Shown here: positions 1-10,300 of the stretch, one piece after another
How the letters are laid out: each line of letters starts with the position of its first letter
Numbering within the stretch: position 1 is the first letter of the stretch
Origin: Paguma larvata
Taxonomy: Eukaryota > Chordata > Mammalia > Carnivora > Viverridae
Length of the DNA stretch: 64,000 bases
Reading direction: 5' to 3'
NCBI GenBank assembly: GCA_030068075.1
Contig: CM057841.1
Location: 45,177,030-45,241,029 of the forward strand
Notes under the pieces: generated by a model
The model's database searches: none
Told to the model about the DNA's origin: nothing
Seen by the model: only the letters and a program-made list of their open reading frames with translations
Position numbers and translations under genes: made by a program

Positions 1-58
1 GAGATCACGACCTGAGCCGAAGTCGGCCGCCTAACCGACTGAGCCACCCAGGGGCCCC
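1..58 (-). repeat. Carnivore tRNA-Lys SINE, cut by window edge
   Basis: This is the 5' end of a minus-strand SINE. It reads gagatcacgacctgagccga and ends gagccacccaggggcccc, the reverse complement of the SINE head. The rest lies left of the window. Confidence 0.9.
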
Positions 59-1192
59 TAATTATGAATTTCTATCCTCTTACTGTAATAAGCAACAGAA
101 TTCTAGTACTGCATGAAAATTACAAAAACAGAGTTTAGAAAAAGACACAAAAACAAATGGTAGGAAAATCAGAGAGAGATGGATCCTAGAACTAAGAAGT
201 TAGGATGAACTAGGTATGTATGACTTTTATCATTTTAAACTTTATTTCCATAATTATTTCCATAATGATATTTTTAGTTTACGAGGTAAGAATCTATAGA
301 GATGAATAGATACTAAACAAGAAAAGAATCCAACAGACTATTTTTAATGTTAAATATTTTCAAAAAATCATTTCTAATAAGATATCTTCATACATTCCAT
401 CATTTAAGAAGTTATGGCTTAACCACCTTACTAACATCAGCTAGGAAGAGAAATAAATCAGGCTCAACGGCAATTCAGAAATATTCCATAAAGTCAGTAA
501 AACACTGTTACTATCTTTAGGATTTTCATTTTGTGAACTATAAAGTATAATTATGCATGGTACCATATCAAATAATTTGACAGTGATAAGAGAAAGAAAG
601 TAGTTTATTGTCCCTAACTCATTGTTAAAATAAAAGTAAAAAATAAAAATCTTCCACTTTCAAATACTAAATTCATACTAATATTGCCTCACATTGGTAT
701 TTAGCTCTTATTTAACCAGTTACTTAATTTTATCCATCATGTAATCTTGTAACTCTTGCTTGTGAACACATTTTAAAATTTTAATCCATTGTTTTTATTA
801 CTCTATTTTTTCCAACTCACTTATATTATTTTTCCTGTTTTATCTGATTTTTATACTATCTTATCTTACATCTCTGTATTTCCAGAATGATCTCTTAATC
901 ATATATGTTCACTTTCATTTAGTTTAATTTTTATCTCAGTTTTTTCTATAGCAAACAATATATGCCAAAATCAGTATTTTTCAATACAGGAAGTATACGA
1001 AATGATAACTTTTTCTCTGTAGTGAATCTTTTCTCTAGGTACTCAAAAGACTCCTAGCCTTCAAATTTGTAACCCATTTTATTTTTTCAATATATATAAA
1101 CTATCTTCCTTAAAGGAAAAGGCAGAAAAAATGCAAAATGCAAAAAGAGAATCAAAAAGTAAAATTTTACAGTACATACTTTTTACTGGACC

Positions 1193-1356
1193 TTTTTTTT
1201 AAAGTTTATTTATTTATTGAGAGAGAGAAAATCTCAGGCAGGCTCTGCGATGTCAGCGCAGAGCCGCACCTGGACAGGATCTCACCACGGTGAGATCATG
1301 ATCTGAGCCAAAATCAAGAGTCAAACACTTAACCCACTGAGCTACCCATGCGCCCC
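1193..1356 (-). repeat. Carnivore SINE, diverged
   Basis: A T-rich tail (aaagtttatttatttattga) is followed by a shortened GA block, the gagatcatgatctgagcc box region and the head complement cccatgcgcccc. The middle is partly deleted. Confidence 0.85.
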
Positions 1357-2017
1357 TGTAAAGGACTTTCTATGGGAGTTATTTTTAAAATAATTGCAAC
1401 AGTATCTCTTTTATTTACTTATTAAGAGTTTCACATGTAATTATGGGGTCATCAGAAACATTATTTATGTCTATGTATTATTGAATTAAGATACCTAGAC
1501 TCTTTTCTCATTGTCAGGCCATCACGTTAAGTAAGAAGGCAGTAGCAGAACTACATATGGTGACCAATGTTAACTACATTTATGGTGGTGGTCACTTTCC
1601 AATATACACAAATAATAAGCCATTACCTTGTGAAACTGAAATTAATATGATATTTTATGCCAACTATATCTCAATATAAGAACTAATTTCCTATCATTTT
1701 AAAAAATATATACATATAGCAGCAAGAAGGACCAACATCAATATGTAGTATAAAAGAAAACTTAATTAAATGGGAAAGAGATCTTGAACCTATTTTTCAA
1801 GCTCAATAGCACTCAACTGTAAATTTTCTAACCTTATTTTCTTAAAGAGAGAACTTAAATTTGGAAAAAACATGTTCTATAAAAAAAATTAAGATAGCAG
1901 TTAAATTCTCCTCACTCTGGGCTGAGTGTATTATTAAATGGATATCTAGACTACTGATAGAAAGTATACACATATTACCAGAAAATACTTCATATTACAT
2001 AACATAGGGAGTCAATA

Positions 2018-2250
2018 CAGTACAGTAGTTAAGAGCACGGACTACAGTGACACAACCTGTGTTGGAATCTTGGCTATAACTTACCAGCCATGTGACTCTG
2101 GGTAAATTACTGAACCTCCCCATACCTTAGCTCCCTCATCTGTAAAACGGAATAATAATACCCATCTCAAAGGGTTGTTATGAGAGTTCAGTGAGTTCAC
2201 ACTTACAAAGTTCTTGGCACACAGTAAGAGCATATAAGCGGTTGTTGTTT
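2018..2250 (+). repeat. MIR SINE, nearly full length
   Basis: The order of signature blocks matches the MIR consensus: agttaagagcacggact, ccatgtgactctgggtaaat, ctcatctgtaaaacgg, agggttgttatgag and ttggcacacagtaagagc. This is an ancient mammal-wide element in NFAT5 intron 1. Confidence 0.85.
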
Positions 2251-2267
2251 TAAATTTTTAAATTAGC

Positions 2268-2511
2268 TAACATTTATTGCGCACTTACTGTGTGCTAGGT
2301 TAAATGCTTTACACATGAATTTGCCTTAAGTAATCTTCACAGCAACCCACAATGAAGATACTATGATTGCCCCCATTTGAAGATGAGAAAATTGAAGCAC
2401 AACAAGATTAAATAACTAAGCTGAGGTCATGCATAACTGTTTAAACAAGGATTTGAACCCAAATCTGATGCACAATCTACAATTTTAACACAGATTGCAA
2501 GGTACACTACA
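2268..2511 (-). repeat. MIR SINE, inverted relative to its neighbour
   Basis: The reverse MIR order is visible: catttattgcgcacttactg, ttacacatg, gaagatgagaaaattgaag, then gatttgaacccaaatctgatg. It lies about 20 bp from the plus-strand MIR at 2018-2250, so the two form a diverged inverted pair. Confidence 0.75.
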
Positions 2512-2714
2512 TACTAGAAAACAGTAGCCACCAGCCAAACTTTATCTTAAGGAGAGGACGGGGGGAGGACAGACTTTGCTGAAATAAATCAAAGTATTTC
2601 CTGGAATAAAGTAGGGTATTTTAAAAAGTAATATAAGAAATACCACTACAATACAGAAGTATTTATATATGAAATGATAAATGTCTGATATTTGTTTTAA
2701 AATGATATAGCTTG

Positions 2715-2930
2715 AGGCAACTGGATGGCTCAGTTGGTTAAGTGTATAACTCTTGGTTTCGGCTCAGGTCATGATCTCATGGTTCGTGAGTTCAAGCCTC
2801 ATGTTGGTCTCTGTGCTGACTGTGTGGAGCCTGCTTGGAATTCTCTCTCTCTCTCCCTCTCTCTCTGCCCCTCTCCCGCTTGTGCACACTCTCTCAAAAT
2901 AAATAAACTTTAAAAATACAATAAAATAAT
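2715..2930 (+). repeat. Carnivore SINE with target-site duplication
   Basis: The body has the tggctcagttggttaagt head, a CT-rich block and a caaaataaataaacttt tail. It is flanked by atagcttgag (2707-2716) and acagcttgag (2931-2940), an imperfect duplication. It is antisense to NFAT5. Confidence 0.9.
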
Positions 2931-2959
2931 ACAGCTTGAGAGAAGGGAGAGGATAAAAA

Positions 2960-3090
2960 AACAAGATTAGACATGTATTGAGGATTGTTAAAACTTGGTG
3001 ATAGGCATTTGGGGGTCCATCGTTTTATTCTCTCTACATTTGTATGTTCTTTAAAATGCCCATAATAAAAGATTAAAATAGAGGTAAGAC
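2960..3090 (+). repeat. L1 3' end remnant
   Basis: The blocks ggtgataggcatttgggg, tttgtatgttctttaaaatg and cataataaaagatt resemble the 3' end of old mammalian L1 families. The subfamily is not assigned. Confidence 0.5.
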
Positions 3091-3699
3091 GCAGAGATTA
3101 AATACTTTACTTTCATTCCACAAGCAAACAACTTTCTTAGGATTCCCTATATCAAAGACATAAAACGGATACTTGATATTTATACATTTTACAATGTATA
3201 TATAATCTGTAAAAGGATTTTACAGATTTTTATTTTTTTTACATTGAGTACCCTCTCAACCAAAAGAAGAAATTAATGAAAGTATTTAATCACATACATG
3301 TAAATATACATATTAAATGGCTGTCTGCATTTCTATCAGCTTGTTAAAATTATTTGCTGAAATAATTAACTTTTTCTTCGTATCTTTCTCCTCCTGCCTG
3401 ATAATCTCTATGATTATGAAACTCTCTGGTTTGTTGCCCAGAAAATGAATAGATTTGTATAGGCAAATATGAATCTACAGCATGGCACAAATTGAACAAT
3501 ATGAATAAAAAGTAGAAATCTGCTTCACTAAGAAACACTTATAAAATTCCTCACCTCAAATTGAAGTTTGATCTTTAAACCAATATATACCAATGGACTT
3601 CTGATAAGTATAAATATAATCAATAATTAGAGAATATTTTATATGCTCTAAAATATAGTTGAAACAACTTAGCTGATACTAAAGAAAAAAAAAAAAAAA

Positions 3700-3890
3700 C
3701 ATTTATCAAGCCAGACACTATACTAGGCATTTTCATACACCTTACGTCATTAAATTTAAGAGATTGTATCTATTTTTATAGAAAGAATATTAAACTTTAG
3801 AGAGGTGAAATCACCTGTGCAAGGTCACAGAGCTAATAAGCAACTAAACTGGTATGTATTAAAACTTAAGCTCAATTACAAAATCCACTC
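3700..3890 (-). repeat. MIR-like fragment
   Basis: The blocks acatttatcaagccagacac, cattttcatacacctta and gcaaggtcacagagctaata are in reverse MIR order. A poly-A run precedes it. Confidence 0.6.
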
Positions 3891-4200
3891 TTCCCCCGCT
3901 ATGAAAAGTAAACATCTAAACTCAAATCAAACTTAAATATTTAGGGCTTTTTTTAAGTGGATCACAAAATGGTCACATATATATTTTATAGTGGCGGCTT
4001 GGCTTTGGGTAAAGAACTCTAACTAAAACACAAAGAGCATTATCTCTGCTGTTGTGTGACTTTTTTCCCCCAAGTCTCTTAATTTCAGCCTCAGGCTACT
4101 CATCTCTATAATGAGGAAATGAATATCCTTGCTGTCAAACTGCAGGACTAGAAAATTCAAAGAGGATACATGTAAAACCCCTTCAAATACTACAAAACAC

Positions 4201-4331
4201 TGGGGTGTGGGGTTGGCTCAGTCGAAAGAGCATGTGACTCTTGACCTAGGGGGTCGTCAGTCTGAGCCCCACACTGAGTGTCGAGATTACTAAAAAAAAA
4301 AATTAACTTAAAAAAATATGTAAAAAAAAAT
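4201..4331 (+). repeat. Short-form carnivore SINE with duplication
   Basis: The head ggttggctcagtcgaaagag, tgactcttgacc and gagccccacactgagtgt are followed directly by an A-rich tail, as in the short form without a CT block. It is flanked by tacaaaacac at 4191-4200 and 4332-4341. Confidence 0.85.
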
Positions 4332-6805
4332 TACAAAACACAAATCGAGTCTTTTTTTGTTTTAAAATGCTAAAATAACAAGGTTTTCTAAAGTAATTGT
4401 CAGCTGTTTAAATTCGACACCTTCTATTAATATTTCCAGAACTTTCTCAACCCCTTTTTTTCTAAGCATAGTTCAATCATCATGTCTATCACTTGGCTTT
4501 CCTTATCCTTAAAAATAATGCAACAGTAATGACATCAATGCTTTTGAAATAAATAATTAACATACCATTTTGAAATGTTCAGCATATAAAAGTTCTAAAT
4601 TCTGAATTTTCAAGCTAAGTATGTGTTTGATGTCATTCTTAGTTATATTCATGATCTTAATGTTTGAGGCTTTTCATATTCAGTTTGTTTCTAAAAAGCT
4701 AGAATGAAGACCTGGAATTCTAAAGGAGAACACCCAACACATAATTTTTAATGATTTTTGTGGGAGTTTTTTCAAGGCTTCTCAAAGCAGATACAATAAG
4801 CTAACAAGCACATCAAACACAGCAACAAAGTCCACTGAAACATTCAGCTGCTCTAAAAGAAGGATCAGGCCCTTTAGGAGAAAACTACATTGTGTGAGTT
4901 TGCAAAGTTTCACACTTTCTCGTTCAAACTCCATTTCAGAGAAAGCCTTTGCACACTCACACAATATGCTTTAAAATGGCACTTTGCTGACCTTCCAATA
5001 GTCCAGCTCTATGAAAATTCTGTGATGGGTGTAACTTCAGAGAATCTGAAAAACACAAAAAGCATTAAGCACTTTTTATGCTGAATGACTTAAAAAAGAA
5101 AAAAAAAAAAGGCAAGGGTAGCATACATCTCTTACATAACTGCCACGTATTTTTCAGAGCTAAAGCCCATATTTGCGAATACGCTCGGTAAGAGAAGGCC
5201 GAATTGCCTCACACCGGTCTCTATGCTAAACTTAGATGGTCATAAAGTGTTTGTTTCATGGAAAATTATCTGATGGTTGCTGCACAAACGGTGTTAATGT
5301 CTTGGCTATTTTTAGCACCCAATTGTAGCACATTAGCCCTCTTCTAAGAATCGTCTCTTGACATCATCTTTTTCTTCTGACACTCAAAACTACAGTATTT
5401 CCAAACTACTTCAGGTACGTTGCCGGAGAAACATCCTACAGGAGGGTGACTGCCAACGAAAGTCGTCAGAGCAACAGACAATGGCTACAGTTACTAAGTA
5501 GGACTCGGTGTACAAACCCAGTCGTCGGTCTGTAAAGTCCAGTACCTTCCAGACGAAACCTTCTCACACTGATTCACTTACACAATTTCAAGGTCCTAAT
5601 CACGCGAAGGCTGAAGTCCCCCTTTCCGGAGGGGGTGGCATCAGCGGATGGATACATAACACCAAAAACTGAAGACACGCTGGATTTCTCAGGAAGGAGG
5701 TTCGCAATGGCACATAATTTTTTTTTTAATATGGTGAAATGAATAGCTAATAACCCAGTTATGTCTTTGGCCCCTCCCAGTGGTGTAAAAAGTGGCGAAG
5801 AGTGCAGCGGGAGCGTTTTGGTTTGATGCCCCTCTTGCACCGGGAACCTGTTCTAACACATTCTTGTGGTGCCCAGTATAGGAATTTAAACCCGGTGCAG
5901 ATCAACTCAAGTGTTGGTACTGTGCATCCCGGGAATCCCCTGCAGGCCTTGGCCAAAAGAGTTTTAAAACGGGAATCTCGTTGCCCCCCTCCTTGCAGCG
6001 AACCCTTGAACGGCAACGAAAGAGAATATTCTCAAAGGACAGCGGCGTCAGTGCCTGAGCTGGTACCCCTGGGACAGGAGAGGTATAAAACTGATCCGGG
6101 GAGAGTACCCCTATCTTGGTAAAAGAGAGGGAGATGGAAGTCGTTAGAATGCCACATAGGTGGAAAGAGAGGAAAACAGAAAATTCGGGCCCTTTCCAGC
6201 AGTAAGATGACGAGGAGAGGAAGAACGCCTGGTCGAGGGGGGCCGTCCCAACAAGGGGAGGGAGTGGACTAGGCCGGAGGGAGAGGGGGGCAGAAGGACG
6301 GCGCACAAACAACCTGGAGGGGGAGGAAAATGGTGCCCCTGCACCCGGAACCGGCTCCAAGCCACGCCGCGCGTTTGGGGGCAACTTTGCTGGGGAGGAT
6401 GGTCCTGGTAAGAGCGGCCGCCGCGCACCGATCGCAGCGGCCCCAGCGCGGGGCCCAGTCTGGAGGGGGGGGTGGAGATCCCGGGATCCCTGAGCTGGGG
6501 AGGCCGGGGCCGGCTGCTCGAGGAGTGTGACGGCGCCGGACACGCCGAGGGACTCCCAGTGTGACTGGTGCCGCAGAGACCGGGGGCCGACGGCAATTGG
6601 GCCCCGTGTGGCCGGCGGCTCCGCGGGGGAGGGGCCGCCACTCCTCCCCGGCCCCTTCCACCACCACCCGACCCCATGGGCCTCTCCCCATCCCCCAAAA
6701 CAGGCCCGACCGGCCCGGGCTTGCCCCTATCCCCGACGGGGACCCCTCTGGCTCCCCCGGGCCGGGCCTCCCCGCCCCCACGCCCCAGCCCCCAGCCTGA
6801 CTCAC

Positions 6806-6878
6806 CTCGCGAGTACAGGGACTTGGGCGATTCCAGGTCTAGGTCCGCGCTGAGCAATGAGATGAAGTCCGAGGGCAT
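6806..6878 (-). CDS. NFAT5: NFAT5 first coding exon (N-terminus, partial gene)
   Basis: This exon encodes the first 24 residues of NFAT5 (TonEBP), the Rel-homology transcription factor that drives hypertonic-stress genes. On the minus strand the ATG is at 6878-6876, with G at -3, and the peptide begins MPSDFISLLSADLDL and ends SLYSR. The 73 coding bases give 24 codons plus one G, so the intron is phase 1. The junction reads CGAG|GTGAGT, a near-ideal donor at 6805-6800. A phase-1 G fits the known continuations (Asp in the long isoform, Glu in the exon-2-skipping isoform). Residues 8-15 (LLSADLDL) are leucine-spaced and, from memory, correspond to the CRM1 nuclear export signal described for this protein. 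The DNA-binding domain and Gln-rich tail lie in exons left of the window. The identification rests on recalled identity to human NFAT5. Its position in a CpG island and the intact splice donor argue against a retrocopy. Confidence 0.93.
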
Positions 6879-7215
6879 CGCAGCTCGACCCAGCCCGGCC
6901 CGAGGGCAGCGGGAGGGGGGGAGCGGCGGTGGCGGCGGCACCTCCTCTCCGGGACCGCGGGCACCGAACCGGGGGCGGCGAGGCGAGGGCGGCTGCTGCT
7001 GCCTCCTCCTCGAGGGCAGTGACTTCCACCGGGCCGAGGACCGAGGAAACGGCAGCGAGGTGGAGGGGAAACTCCGCGGGGACTAATTCCCGGCGAGCCA
7101 GGAGGGGGGTTCAGGGCGGGGAAAGGGAGGGGGGGAGAGCCAACGGGTCCGTTTCGTGCTTCTCCTCAGCGAAAACTGACGGTCGCCGCCACCGCCGCCG
7201 CCGCTGACAGGAATC
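6879..7215 (-). other. NFAT5: NFAT5 exon 1, inferred 5' untranslated region
   Basis: This is GC-rich sequence directly upstream of the NFAT5 ATG, with no recognisable acceptor site, so it is most simply the untranslated part of exon 1. Read on the minus strand, the frame stays open upstream of the ATG as far as 6941, but that extension has no ATG, so the start at 6878 is preferred. A CGG-type triplet run (7184-7204 on the NFAT5 strand) lies near the far end. The right boundary is an estimate: human mir-1538 is recalled about 100 bp from the annotated NFAT5 start, which would place the cat start near 7215. CAGE or 5' RACE would set the true limit. Confidence 0.45.
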
Positions 7216-7320
7216 TGAGCCCCGCCCCCCGCGGGGCACTGCGCAGGCGCGGAGGGGGGCGCCCCGGAGCCGAGAAGAGCTGGGGCGGCCACCGGAGGGC
7301 GGGGAGGCGCGCCATGGAAC
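7190..7320 (-). promoter_or_regulatory. NFAT5 core promoter, TATA-less, GC box and NRF1-like site
   Basis: A GC box (ccccgcccccc, about 7220-7230) and an NRF1-like palindrome (tgcgcaggcgc, 7240-7250) lie within 30 bp of each other. Both are just upstream of the inferred NFAT5 exon 1 and next to a CGG/CCG run. No TATA or CCAAT box was seen. This arrangement is typical of CpG-island promoters with dispersed starts, and such promoters are often bidirectional. That fits the plus-strand hairpin at 7316-7371. The motifs are read directly; promoter function is inferred from the adjoining first exon. Confidence 0.6.
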
Positions 7321-7371
7321 AGCATCAACAAGGGCTTCGCTTCCTGCCGCCGCGGCCGGGGCTGCTGTTCC
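7316..7371 (+). ncRNA. MIR1538: mir-1538-like hairpin, divergent from NFAT5
   Basis: The segment begins ggaacagcatcaacaagggc and ends ggctgctgttcc. It matches my memory of human mir-1538 through most of its length, including the loop region cttcgcttcctgccg. Its terminal arms 7316-7324 and 7363-7371 pair perfectly over 9 bp. It lies on the strand opposite NFAT5, just beyond the promoter, as recalled for human. Compared with the remembered human sequence, the cat copy lacks one CTG unit in the mature arm, and its upper stem pairs poorly. It may therefore be an orthologous locus that is not processed as a miRNA. Transcription here would come from the divergent side of the CpG-island promoter. 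Confidence 0.5.
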
Positions 7372-10300
7372 CCAGCCGGGAAAGGGCCCCGCCAGCAGGG
7401 AGGGAGGCAGGGAGGTGTCCGCGCCTGGGGCCCCGGGGAGGGAAAAGGTATTTGCGCCGACCTGGTGGCGGCGAGCCCGAGGCGGCCGGTCCAACACGGA
7501 GCTGAGGGCAAGAGAAGACAGACCTGGGGGAGCCGAGGTGACTGCTGGAAGAGTGGGAAGGACCCCAGAGCTGGGCAGGGCCGGCCAGGGGCAGGCTGGC
7601 TTTGGGGTCTCACAGAGGAATGGAGTTTCGTCCCTGGGACAGCCACCAGCCGTTTAGAGTTTTCACAGGAGTGTCTAACTTGTGTTGGCCAAAGGACTAT
7701 CAAACTCATTTCTTAATTCGGAAATGAAAAACCTTATCTAAAAAACTCTAGTTACTGGTTGTTTTTAATTAAAATACTTCTCCGTCCTTTGCCCTCCCCC
7801 TCTTTTGTTTCTCTTCCCCCATCCTTCAGAGGCTGAAAAATTCAAAACAAAACGAAAAACAACTTTCTGATTGTGCTGGGTGGCCGGGTTTATTCGGAAT
7901 GGGAGATAAAAGACTATTTAAAAATTGGATCATATGAATCCACCTGGCCGATCTAGAGGAAAAAACGAAATAAGCAAACCTAAACACCACTCTTCCAAAC
8001 CATTTTTCATTTTTTACTTTTGGATTAGGCAAGGATGGAGGAAAAACACATTTAATTGAGTTTTTGCTATTCTGTTCATGGGGCCAAAAGTTTCCGTTGC
8101 AAAAACTGAAAATCCTCACCTACACCGCAGACCGTTTCCTGACTCTAATAGACTTCTGAGAAATTTTTAATCAAGTTATTAAAATATCAATTGGAGTGCA
8201 GGGTATGCATCTCGGGAAATAATTTTAATCTTGTGAGGAATATTGATCCCAGCAATCACTGGGCAGCGTTTTTAAGCCATTTGGTTTTCTTTTTGTTATT
8301 TTTATCTACAAAGATGGTTACAAGTCACAAAAATTAGTCTGTATCTATACATACATAGATAGATAGTACATATATAGATACAGGTGATATAATGCAGCCT
8401 TTTCTCCAGGAATTTGGAGAATTCATCTGGCCTTGGAGTCCTGGAGATGGGGAAGAAACTCAGCAAAGGAGGCCCCAGTGCAGGTGTCTCTGGGGTGGGG
8501 CTCTTTGCAAAGCTTTACCTGCAGACCTAGAATTTAAACTTGTGTCATCAGAGTCTCCCTATCTTTCCATCTGAACATCTGACTCAGGTTGCCCAATTAT
8601 CTTCACTGCATTCTGTGTAGTAATGAATCAACCCTGTGAACATTTTCTTCCTGTCAGAGGTAAGAAAGCTTTTCAGAGCCACCCCAAGATGGCAAAGCAG
8701 AACCGGAAACTACCCTCAAATCTCCAATGCCACTGTAGGCTGTTGCAACAAGTCCCAAGGGAAGTCCCTCATAACTGGTAAGAGCGCTACTCATTTAAGA
8801 GAGGAAGATTCAAACCCCGACTGCCCAACAGGCCAAGGCCTTGGCCAAAGCTTTTGAATTGGAGCAGACACCTGTTGGAGACCTCCCCCCTTCAATGCAA
8901 AATGTGAGGAGAGGAAATTGCAACTTGCCAGGCAGAACCCCAATACTAAAAAGTTGGGTGTATCAGTCTGAGCATATCCCCTTTCTCCAGACCTCTGTAA
9001 GCATTCAACAAACTTAGGGTATAGGAAATCCCCAGTACTATTCTGACCCCAATTAACAAGAATTGGCAAGGCCTCTTCCTTCCCCTTTCCCTTCTTACTT
9101 CTCTGCCCTTTTGGGCCTTTTTGTCCTTCGCCCGCCACCCCCCAATATGAGTGCTTTGTTGTCCATGTTAATCAGATTTCCCCTAATTTGATAAAACGGA
9201 GTAAAGAGAGGGCCCCCCAAGTGTGACTTGACCTAGACTATGAATTCTCCTACATGGATTCTTTAGACGCAGGCCCCGCCTCACCAGGCCTTGCATTAAG
9301 CAGTGATTCCGTCTCAATGAATACTTGAAAATTTGTGTCCCGCCCATGTCCTTTTACGGGGATACATTTTTCAAAGAACTGTTTAGATGGATAGTTTTCA
9401 TGGTCATGCTTTAACGTAGAGACCTAGATTTTATGTTGTTCTTAAAATTTCAGTGACTAAAAACACAGCTTCATTAGTAAACACATTTGCTCTGCTCTGA
9501 TCGCAAAATATGATATGACCCGCATGATATTGAGGGTTACCAAAAATAACTGACTGATCATCGTGTCTTGAGTAAATTACATGCTAACCCCAGGTCCGAG
9601 GATATTTTCCTCTGTAGTCATTAATGTCTTAGTGGCTTCCCCTTTTATTTCATCTTGGAAGTAGTCTCATGTTATATTTTAAAAATCACCCATCGCCCAA
9701 ATATACACCTTCCTAAAACTCTGCATAAGAAAAGCTAAAACTTCAAGAACGTAAAATTTGGAAATTTCCTCTCATTGAAAATTACAATAGGATTATGGAA
9801 CAAAACATAAAACAGATTTAGTGGTTGGTAGAATTCCTTTATATTGCTCACCAATCATCATATCGCATTCCCAAGTTACTTGATTAAAATTTCACAAGAA
9901 CCCGGATTCAACTACAAGGTTGTATGGATTACGCAAGAGAGTGGCAGTTTTTATATTGGTGGTGTGTTCTTTAACCCCTCCTGGACCTGTTTAGGCACTT
10001 AGTGAATTGTGTTGCTGGATCTACTCTAAATGAAAAAGTGTCAAATATCAACCACTGAAAAGGAATTAAAGTCCAGAACAGAAGAATGTGTTGTCACAAG
10101 ATCTACAGAATCTTTGTCATTGTAATACAATTAAGGCTGTTAAAATAATTTTAGTCACATGTATATTGTAAAGAACCTCCTAAACAAACACAAGATCTGA
10201 AAGGAAATTTTCCAGAGCAATTCAAGTCATGGACAAAAAAAGTTTAGACCAAAAATTATCTTTGCTCCACCTTGGGAGCACTCCTTAATAATAATAATGG

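Larger units (their letters stand above)
1..6805 (-). other. NFAT5: NFAT5 intron 1, 5' part (continues beyond window)
   Basis: The intron begins at the GT donor at 6805-6804 and runs to position 1 with no recognisable second exon. About 6300-6805 belongs to the CpG island. About 5100-6300 is mixed-composition unique sequence with scattered CpG. Positions 59-5100 are AT-rich and mostly unique, containing four carnivore SINEs, three MIR fragments and a short L1 3' remnant, which are listed separately. No splice-site-flanked open frame resembling the next NFAT5 exon (starting SLKLH or SVYDL) was seen, so the intron extends past the window. That agrees with the large first intron of mammalian NFAT5. 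Confidence 0.8.
6300..7620. promoter_or_regulatory. CpG island over NFAT5 exon 1
   Basis: This is the only extended stretch in the window that is both strongly GC-rich and full of undepleted CpG. It stands out sharply from the AT-rich flanks. It covers the NFAT5 coding start, the inferred 5' UTR, the promoter and about 500 bp of the start of intron 1. The edges are approximate because they were judged by eye. Several long open frames on both strands inside it are by-products of the base composition. Confidence 0.85.

Noticed and set aside
5902..6543. 213-codon minus-strand open frame at the start of NFAT5 intron 1
   Set aside because: It has no recognisable domain and is rich in Pro, Ala, Gly and Ser, as expected from GC-rich DNA. 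It overlaps other long frames on both strands and has no splice-site or homology support.
6879..6941. In-frame upstream extension of the NFAT5 coding frame (proline-rich)
   Set aside because: The frame is open, but it would have to start at GTG rather than ATG. The ATG at 6878 matches the known NFAT5 N-terminus and has G at -3.
7314..7505. Plus-strand open frame starting at an ATG beside the mir-1538-like hairpin
   Set aside because: Only 63 codons, arginine- and proline-rich, overlapping other frames, with no homology recognised. It is better explained by the hairpin and GC content.
7083..7709. 208-codon minus-strand open frame upstream of NFAT5
   Set aside because: It lies in the CpG island promoter, where base composition removes stop codons, and it overlaps frames on the other strand. 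Nothing in it resembles a known protein.
8636..8860. Possible retrocopy of a gene near an ATGGCAAAGCAGAACC-like start
   Set aside because: No continuous resemblance to a known mRNA, no poly-A remnant and no target-site duplication were found.
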